This document shows, piece by piece, positions 7,211 through 11,467 of a stretch of 11,467 nucleotides of DNA. The translations under genes were made by a program, and so were the position numbers. Below the pieces are notes generated by a model that saw nothing but the letters and a program-made list of their open reading frames with translations, did no database searches and was not told the DNA's origin. This DNA comes from DASQUP01 sp035641235. GTDB lineage: Bacteria > Actinomycetota > CADDZG01 > WHSQ01. Each line of letters opens with the position of its first letter. Position 1 is the first letter of the stretch. The DNA is taken from positions 1 to 11,467 of the forward strand of contig DASQUP010000112.1 of the NCBI GenBank assembly GCA_035641235.1, read 5' to 3'.

Positions 7211-7975
7211 CTAACTGCTGCCTGGTCCGTGCAGTCGAGGGCCGACGGATGCCTCCGGGCGTCGGCTAGCCGATGCCACGAGTATCGTCAGGGCAACGAT
7301 GGCGAAGATCAACCAGAGAAGCATCAGAAGCACGAAGATGCTGCCTTTGAAGAATCTGGGCTTGTACTGCGACAGACGGTTCAGCAGCTCAGTAAGCCAG
7401 TTCTCAGCGGCGGTTGCATAGCCGACCTGCAAAGCCATGTCCAGGTCGTATCGCTGCACCCCATTGAGAATGAGGTGCCCCGACGGATAGCAGTTACATC
7501 TGCCGACCCAGGCGGTCAGTGCGTTTCCGGGGCGGGCATCCGGAGATCGAAGGGTCGCCACATACTGGATCCCCTCTGACTCAGGTATCGGATCGAACTC
7601 AAACGTGTGAAATGTGTTGTCTTCGACGGCACCGGGCGGAGCCTGAGCGACACGAACCAGTCGCCCAGAGGATGCCGACCGAAGTTCCAGTCTGAGTGAG
7701 ACGTCATCAACCCGAGCGTATGTTGCCAGGCGGACTTCGACTCGGGAGAGGTTCGGAAGGGCTGCCCTGAACGTCTGGGTGACCGTCGCTTGACCGTGGA
7801 TCTCTCCCGCAACCTCGTCGGACCGAAGGTTCAAGGCTCGGGTTGCGACATCCAGATTGGCCTGGAACGACGGGTCCGCCATCACGGCTGCTACCTGTGC
7901 GGTCAGCAACGCAGCAACAAGGATTGAGACGGTGACCACGCCGGGGGGTCTTGCCGAGCGGCGGATCCAGCTCAC
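7211..7975 (-). CDS. Two-pass membrane protein with extracytoplasmic beta-rich domain, putative GT-C partner
   Basis: 254 residues, no named family recognised. A hydrophobic helix at about 12-32 (uncleaved anchor or signal), an outer domain at 33-209, a second helix at about 211-235, and a short basic cytoplasmic tail. The outer domain has alternating beta-type stretches (VTQTFRAALPNLSRVEVRLA, then VSLRLELRS) and ends in WVGRCNCYPSGHLILNG followed by DLDMALQVGYA. Such a W...YP.G...NG...DL pattern resembles sandwich domains that accompany membrane glycosyltransferases; this is from memory of the family style, not a search. C160 and C162 form a CxC that could be redox-active or metal-binding. 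The GTG start overlaps the upstream gene's TGA (GTGA), with GAGG 8 nt upstream, so translation is coupled. The likely role is an accessory or glycan-binding subunit of that membrane protein. Confidence 0.8.
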   Translation of the reverse strand: MSWIRRSARPPGVVTVSILVAALLTAQVAAVMADPSFQANLDVATRALNLRSDEVAGEIHGQATVTQTFRAALPNLSRVEVRLATYARVDDVSLRLELRSASSGRLVRVAQAPPGAVEDNTFHTFEFDPIPESEGIQYVATLRSPDARPGNALTAWVGRCNCYPSGHLILNGVQRYDLDMALQVGYATAAENWLTELLNRLSQYKPRFFKGSIFVLLMLLWLIFAIVALTILVASASRRPEASVGPRLHGPGSS

Positions 7976-9402
7976 AGGTAGAACCTCGGCAAGATGTAGC
8001 CGAGCAGCGCCTGCATGTGGAACAGGAGCATGCCTATCGTGAGGAGCTGAAGTACCTTTCGCCGGTGAGCTGGACGAAGGAACCAGGTCAGCCCTTGGAG
8101 CACCAGCGCGTACGTAAGTGCTATGGCCGGGAAGAAATACCGACCCTGAAGGAACCAGCTCTCTCCGCTCGTGATCCGTGCGTAGTTCACCACGGTGAAC
8201 AGCAGGAGGAACACGAGAGATATCGAGAGGTAGACGACAGCAAGCATGTCGACCCGCTTCTCGACTACGGTTCTAGCGACGTACGCCAGCAGTCCCGCGA
8301 ACCCGATTGCCGTGATGAGACGAAAGGTATTGGCCAGAGCGCCGGAGACCGGCGTGTCGAGCCACCCGAAGTTACCCCAATAGGTGTCGAAGGCCCATAC
8401 GTAGTCTCGCCACCGTTCCGCGAAGTGTGCGAAGTAGCCCCCGACACCCGGAGGTCTCGGTACCTGACCGACCTGGCTGAAGTACTCAGGGGGCACTTCA
8501 AGCGAGGTATGGATGAATCCGCCAAGATAGAGCCAGCCGTCGACGATCATCAGCACCACTACCAGGGTGGCGAGGTGGAACGCGGCGTCCTTCATCCTCA
8601 ACTGCCGCTTCAAGGCCATGGCGATGAGGAGGATCAGGTAGAAGGCGATAGCGGCAAGGAAGGTCTGCTTAACGAGCAGGCCGAAGCTGATGACAAGGCT
8701 CAATCCAAGGGTGTGTCGGCGGGTCAACCCCTCTCGCAAGGCACGGGTCAGCACGTAGAAGAAGACGCTGAATAGGAACCAGACGAGCACGTCGACATTC
8801 ACCGCCATGCCCATGAAGATGTACATGGGTGACAAGGCGATGAGGAGAGTGGCGCTTCGTGCGTAGGTCTCGTCGTTGAAATACCAACGCAGCGTGAGGT
8901 AGTGAAAGACGACTGTTCCCATCGTGAGCATCACTGAGAGAAGCCGAAGAGCGAATGAGATGGCCAAGGTGTCGTTAGAACGCAGGAGCCGATACGCGAT
9001 CGATGACACCGCGTAGAAACCTGGGGGATAGGAGTCGGCGGGATTGCCGCGGTCTGGTTGTGTTCTGAGCAATGGCGAGAGAGCGGCGATGCGGTACTCG
9101 GCTGGCGCTGTGCGCCTATTGGGCGTGAACGGCTGGGTGGCGTCGATGCTCGATCGAAGACTCCCATACTCAGCAAGTTGGATCACCCTGATGACATCAC
9201 GTGAGAGATAGGCCCCGTCCAAGGGCGACTCGCCCTCCCCGATGTTCTGCACATACCCGAAGTGAGCCGGTTCATCGGGCGTGTACCAGATGGGGATGAT
9301 GGCGGCCCAGAGTACTCCGGAGGTCAATGTGAGAGCGAGGGTGGTGAGTAGGAAGGTTGGCGAGATCGGAGAACGGACCCGCGTGCCGGGCTCGTCGTTC
9401 AT
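7972..9402 (-). CDS. DUF2142-like polytopic membrane protein, putative glycosyltransferase
   Basis: 476 residues with about ten to eleven hydrophobic segments, the first at about 17-38. TPDEPAHFGYV (DEPAH at 43-47) after the first helix, SYPPGFYAV (125-130), VNVD (N202, D204), WGNFGWLDTP (342-351) and QGRYFFP (419-425) match the pattern remembered for DUF2142 membrane proteins. These are predicted GT-C-fold enzymes of surface-glycan loci. The expected role is sugar transfer from a polyprenyl-phosphate donor on the outer membrane face; the substrate is unknown. It shares landmarks in order with the membrane protein at 3746-5164. The ATG is the first start after an in-frame TAA, but no Shine-Dalgarno is visible before it. 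An AATAGT 6 nt upstream leaves open a leaderless transcript. The 3' end overlaps the next gene as GTGA. Confidence 0.85.
   Translation of the reverse strand: MNDEPGTRVRSPISPTFLLTTLALTLTSGVLWAAIIPIWYTPDEPAHFGYVQNIGEGESPLDGAYLSRDVIRVIQLAEYGSLRSSIDATQPFTPNRRTAPAEYRIAALSPLLRTQPDRGNPADSYPPGFYAVSSIAYRLLRSNDTLAISFALRLLSVMLTMGTVVFHYLTLRWYFNDETYARSATLLIALSPMYIFMGMAVNVDVLVWFLFSVFFYVLTRALREGLTRRHTLGLSLVISFGLLVKQTFLAAIAFYLILLIAMALKRQLRMKDAAFHLATLVVVLMIVDGWLYLGGFIHTSLEVPPEYFSQVGQVPRPPGVGGYFAHFAERWRDYVWAFDTYWGNFGWLDTPVSGALANTFRLITAIGFAGLLAYVARTVVEKRVDMLAVVYLSISLVFLLLFTVVNYARITSGESWFLQGRYFFPAIALTYALVLQGLTWFLRPAHRRKVLQLLTIGMLLFHMQALLGYILPRFYL
7984..7987 (-). promoter_or_regulatory. Shine-Dalgarno site for the GTG start at 7975
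   Basis: GAGG on the minus strand lies 8 nt before the GTG, inside the end of the upstream coding region. Together with the GTGA overlap it supports translational coupling. Confidence 0.5.
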
Positions 9403-9573
9403 GGGCGAACTATTGTCGGGGATCGCATCATCAACGGAGGATTACCTCAGCATCCAGGATCCTCGGTAGGTGGGCAACGGGTCGCGCCAGTGTCTGCTCG
9501 ACCGGAAGGGCAATCGCCAAGTATAGGCAACACTCCCTGCAGGGTTCTCTGGGGTAGGGTCGAGCCCGGTCCA
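9403..9573 (-). promoter_or_regulatory. 171-bp gap with weak promoter candidates for the DUF2142-like gene
   Basis: No gene is seen. On the minus strand TATACT (9520-9525) could be a -10 element with a leader of about 110 nt, but no convincing -35 precedes it. A perfect palindrome CCCTGCAGGG (9535-9544) lies just upstream of that box. The absence of a ribosome binding site before 9402 makes an alternative promoter next to the ATG conceivable. Confidence 0.25.
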
Positions 9574-11301
9574 TCACTCGTACAATTCGAAGAAGCCAGT
9601 CTCGCCCACTCTCCGCCACCGGCTCTCCACGTGCTCGACAATCCAGTAGATTCCATCTGTGAGGGGATACAGGCCGCCTGGCAGAAGAGGGGCCTCATAC
9701 TTCTGCACCAGCACTACTATGTCACCTCGTTGAGATTCCAGCTCCTGAGTCACGCGTGCCTTCAATTCTGGGAGTGGAAGCTCCGAATCAAGCGGCCAGT
9801 TCACGGGGAGGGGGTTCGGTTGCGGATCGGTGGCCCAATTCACAGCCACATCCGGCAGGATGGCATACTCCCTTCCAAGATTGCGAACGAGATGCTTCGC
9901 TTCCTGAAGGTCTCGAAGGAAGTCGTAGGTCCTTGGGTTGGTTCTGATGCCCGCTCCACCTGGCAACACCTCGCCTAAGGCCGCGGTGAGTCCCCTGGCG
10001 GGCAGGTCCCGGTAGACGAACGTCCGACGGGCATAAACGAACGTAACCGCCGCGACCGCTGTCGATAGGGCCAGGGCCAAGCTGACCAGGGATCGAGGTC
10101 CACCGCGTGCCCAGGCCGGAGTCGGGTGCCCCGAGGCTTCCCCTAGTGATGCGGACCTAGCGATATCGAGGAGGTACATAACGACAAGGCCAAGACCCAG
10201 GGCGGGAGTGTTGTATCCAAGCGACATTGAGACCGCCCAGGCAATGAGGAGGGCGGTGAAACCATGCCGAATCTGGGGACTCAGGGATCGAGTGCGTAAG
10301 AGTTGACCTCCGACGCCCCCCAAGCCCATCCCGAACAGGAGGAAGGACGGTCCGTAGATGTACGACCAGCCTCGCATTCCCATGACGACTCCCCAAACAG
10401 CCGGCACCGCGATCAATATCCCGGCCCCGAGCCATCGTCGCCGGACCATCCGGTGAGCCTTGTGGTCTGCCCAGAGAGCAGCGAGGGTCGCGATCAGCAC
10501 GCCAACCCACATGGCAACGGACGACAGGTAGTTCGAGAATCCAAACCGAAGAGTCTCTCGAAGCGTGAATGCCGTTAGTTGGTCCCACAGGTCCTGTGCG
10601 CCGCCGCTCAAGGCTACGGCGAGTACGTAGAGCGCGGATGGGATCGCTGCCAGGAGCCAGTTCCGGAGCTTTCGCCAGTCCCCCAACAATAGTATGACGC
10701 CAGGTACCACCAGTGAGAAGTTCTGACGGAAGAGAGGCGCCATTCCGAGCACCAAGTAACCGCTTAGACTCCGGTGATTTCTTCCATCGATGAGCCAGGC
10801 GCCGATCACGGTAGCGAGGATCGCGTCCGTCGAGGTCCAGGCCATGATCGGAAACAGGTGGACCGTAAAAATGACCCCAACCACAGACAGGAGCAGCCGA
10901 TGTACGGGTCTCAGCTGGGCAGACGGCTCGCGCCCCATGATGCCCGACCACATCCAAGCGATTGCTCCCAACTGAAGCCACACAAAGGCCCGGGACGACC
11001 AAAGGACGTGATCTCCCAGCAGTGTGAAGGGGGCATGCAGGTAATGGGAGCCCAGGATGTGCGGAGAAAGGATGTCACGGTGGGGGATCCTGCCGTCGAG
11101 GACTTGACGTGCCCCCGCGAGAACCCATCCGTCATCTGTCGGGTTGAAACCGAGTGGTGAAAGGAAAATGTGTGCCACGACCGGCAACAAGAAGAAGGCA
11201 ATGGAGGCTGCCAGGATCATGAACCGGGGTCCTGACCCCTTGGGAGACCACGTCCTGGTGTGTAGGTCCTCCTCGCCGGAAATCTCAGCTTCGGGGTTCA
11301 T
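9574..11301 (-). CDS. GT-C-like polytopic membrane glycosyltransferase with C-terminal outer domain
   Basis: 575 residues: a hydrophilic N-tail (1-25), about ten to eleven hydrophobic segments between 27 and 424, then a soluble tail at 425-575. The first outer loop reads GFNPTDDGWVLAGARQVLDG (D56, D57) and continues with PHRDILSPH (73-81). This is the layout of GT-C/PMT-type enzymes, where a loop Asp acts on a polyprenyl-phosphate sugar donor. AWTSTDA near 154-160 is a second conserved-looking loop. The soluble tail (TNPRTYDFL, then EYAILPDVAVNW) resembles the outer C-terminal domain common in these enzymes. The probable role is sugar transfer to a glycan or glycolipid outside the cell; substrates are unknown. 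The ATG has AGGAG 10 nt upstream and lies within the end of the preceding gene (17-nt overlap), so expression is probably coupled to that GT2, the likely maker of its lipid donor. Confidence 0.82.
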   Translation of the reverse strand: MNPEAEISGEEDLHTRTWSPKGSGPRFMILAASIAFFLLPVVAHIFLSPLGFNPTDDGWVLAGARQVLDGRIPHRDILSPHILGSHYLHAPFTLLGDHVLWSSRAFVWLQLGAIAWMWSGIMGREPSAQLRPVHRLLLSVVGVIFTVHLFPIMAWTSTDAILATVIGAWLIDGRNHRSLSGYLVLGMAPLFRQNFSLVVPGVILLLGDWRKLRNWLLAAIPSALYVLAVALSGGAQDLWDQLTAFTLRETLRFGFSNYLSSVAMWVGVLIATLAALWADHKAHRMVRRRWLGAGILIAVPAVWGVVMGMRGWSYIYGPSFLLFGMGLGGVGGQLLRTRSLSPQIRHGFTALLIAWAVSMSLGYNTPALGLGLVVMYLLDIARSASLGEASGHPTPAWARGGPRSLVSLALALSTAVAAVTFVYARRTFVYRDLPARGLTAALGEVLPGGAGIRTNPRTYDFLRDLQEAKHLVRNLGREYAILPDVAVNWATDPQPNPLPVNWPLDSELPLPELKARVTQELESQRGDIVVLVQKYEAPLLPGGLYPLTDGIYWIVEHVESRWRRVGETGFFELYE

Positions 11302-11467
11302 CTCGGCGGCTCTCCTGGATATCCAAGACCAGGAAGAAGATCAGGAACTGCACACCGATGATGAACGGGACGACTGAGAGGATGACCGTGCCCGTTGAGG
11401 CCTGCGGCGTTCCGAGAGTCTGGAGGATGACCCAGACTCCGAACCCAATGCCCCACGCCGTGAGGAG
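11285..11467 (-). CDS. C-terminal tail of a membrane-anchored GT2 (polyprenyl-phosphate sugar synthase type), cut by window edge
   Basis: Reading from the right edge gives 60 residues and a TGA at 11285-11287. Two hydrophobic helices (LLTAWGIGFGVWVILQTLG, and about residues 28-48) flank PQASTGTVILSVVPF and end in LVLDIQESRR. The TGTV...P...G.QF/L...LDIQ pattern is what I recall from the C-terminal membrane pair of dolichyl/polyprenyl-phosphate glycosyltransferases, which charge undecaprenyl or decaprenyl phosphate with a sugar. The catalytic domain lies outside the window, so the assignment rests on the tail alone. The gene overlaps the next start by 17 nt, indicating one transcript and probable translational coupling. 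Confidence 0.65.
   Translation of the reverse strand, partial: LLTAWGIGFGVWVILQTLGTPQASTGTVILSVVPFIIGVQFLIFFLVLDIQESRRDEPRS
11312..11316 (-). promoter_or_regulatory. Shine-Dalgarno site for the 575-residue membrane protein
   Basis: AGGAG on the minus strand lies 10 nt before the ATG at 11301, within the final codons of the upstream partial gene. It supports that ATG. Confidence 0.55.

Noticed and set aside
6929..7579. 216-codon plus-strand open frame starting in the 341-bp gap
   Set aside because: More than half of it is antisense to the 254-residue membrane protein, whose sense frame has two clear helices and a coupled start. Its own product is unstructured and polar.
7951..8775. 274-codon plus-strand open frame
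   Set aside because: It is antisense to the DUF2142-like gene. Its Glu/Gln/His/Arg-rich product is the usual mirror of codons for membrane helices.
9490..9978. 162-codon plus-strand open frame
   Set aside because: It is antisense to the C-terminal domain of the 575-residue membrane protein and has no recognised motif.
1..11467. CRISPR arrays, insertion sequences, tRNA or rRNA genes
   Set aside because: No regularly spaced direct repeats, transposase motifs, terminal inverted repeats around a gene, or RNA gene signatures were seen on either strand by reading alone.

Overview
This window is part of a surface-polysaccharide (glycan) assembly locus from a GC-rich bacterium. Actinomycetota or a similar high-GC lineage is plausible, given the GC-rich codons, the GTG and TTG starts and the tightly packed genes. 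No rRNA, tRNA or phylogenetic marker gene is present, so the taxon is a guess. No mobile element, CRISPR array or RNA gene was seen.

Layout. Positions 2-5164 form a plus-strand block of three genes: (i) the C-terminal part of a GT2 glycosyltransferase, cut by the window edge; (ii) a 977-residue protein joining a SAM methyltransferase, a coiled coil and two GT2 modules; and (iii) a polytopic membrane protein of GT-C/DUF2142-like type. Positions 5175-11467 form a minus-strand block. Read 5' to 3' on that strand it holds: the C-terminal tail of a membrane-anchored polyprenyl-phosphate-type GT2 (cut by the window edge), a 575-residue GT-C-like membrane protein, a 476-residue DUF2142-like membrane protein, a 254-residue protein with an extracytoplasmic domain between two membrane segments, and a 564-residue GT2-methyltransferase fusion. 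The blocks converge, with only 10 nt between their stop codons.

How the genes may work together (inference). The cytoplasmic GT2 proteins and fused methyltransferases would build and modify a lipid-linked glycan. The membrane-anchored GT2 would charge a polyprenyl phosphate with a sugar. The GT-C-like proteins, each with an acidic motif just after the first membrane helix, would move sugars from such lipid donors onto the glycan on the outer face of the membrane. The 254-residue protein is translationally coupled to a DUF2142-like gene through a GTGA overlap and may be its accessory subunit.

Notable points: a fused methyltransferase-coiled coil-GT2-GT2 architecture; a clear duplication between the first gene and the last module of the second; a second, independent GT2-methyltransferase fusion; three GT-C-like proteins with related first-loop motifs; and a 341-bp gap (6870-7210) with a perfect TATAAT, adjacent palindromes and a perfect 9-bp inverted repeat. 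Sampled lines suggest GC falls from about 70% at the left to 55-60% further right.
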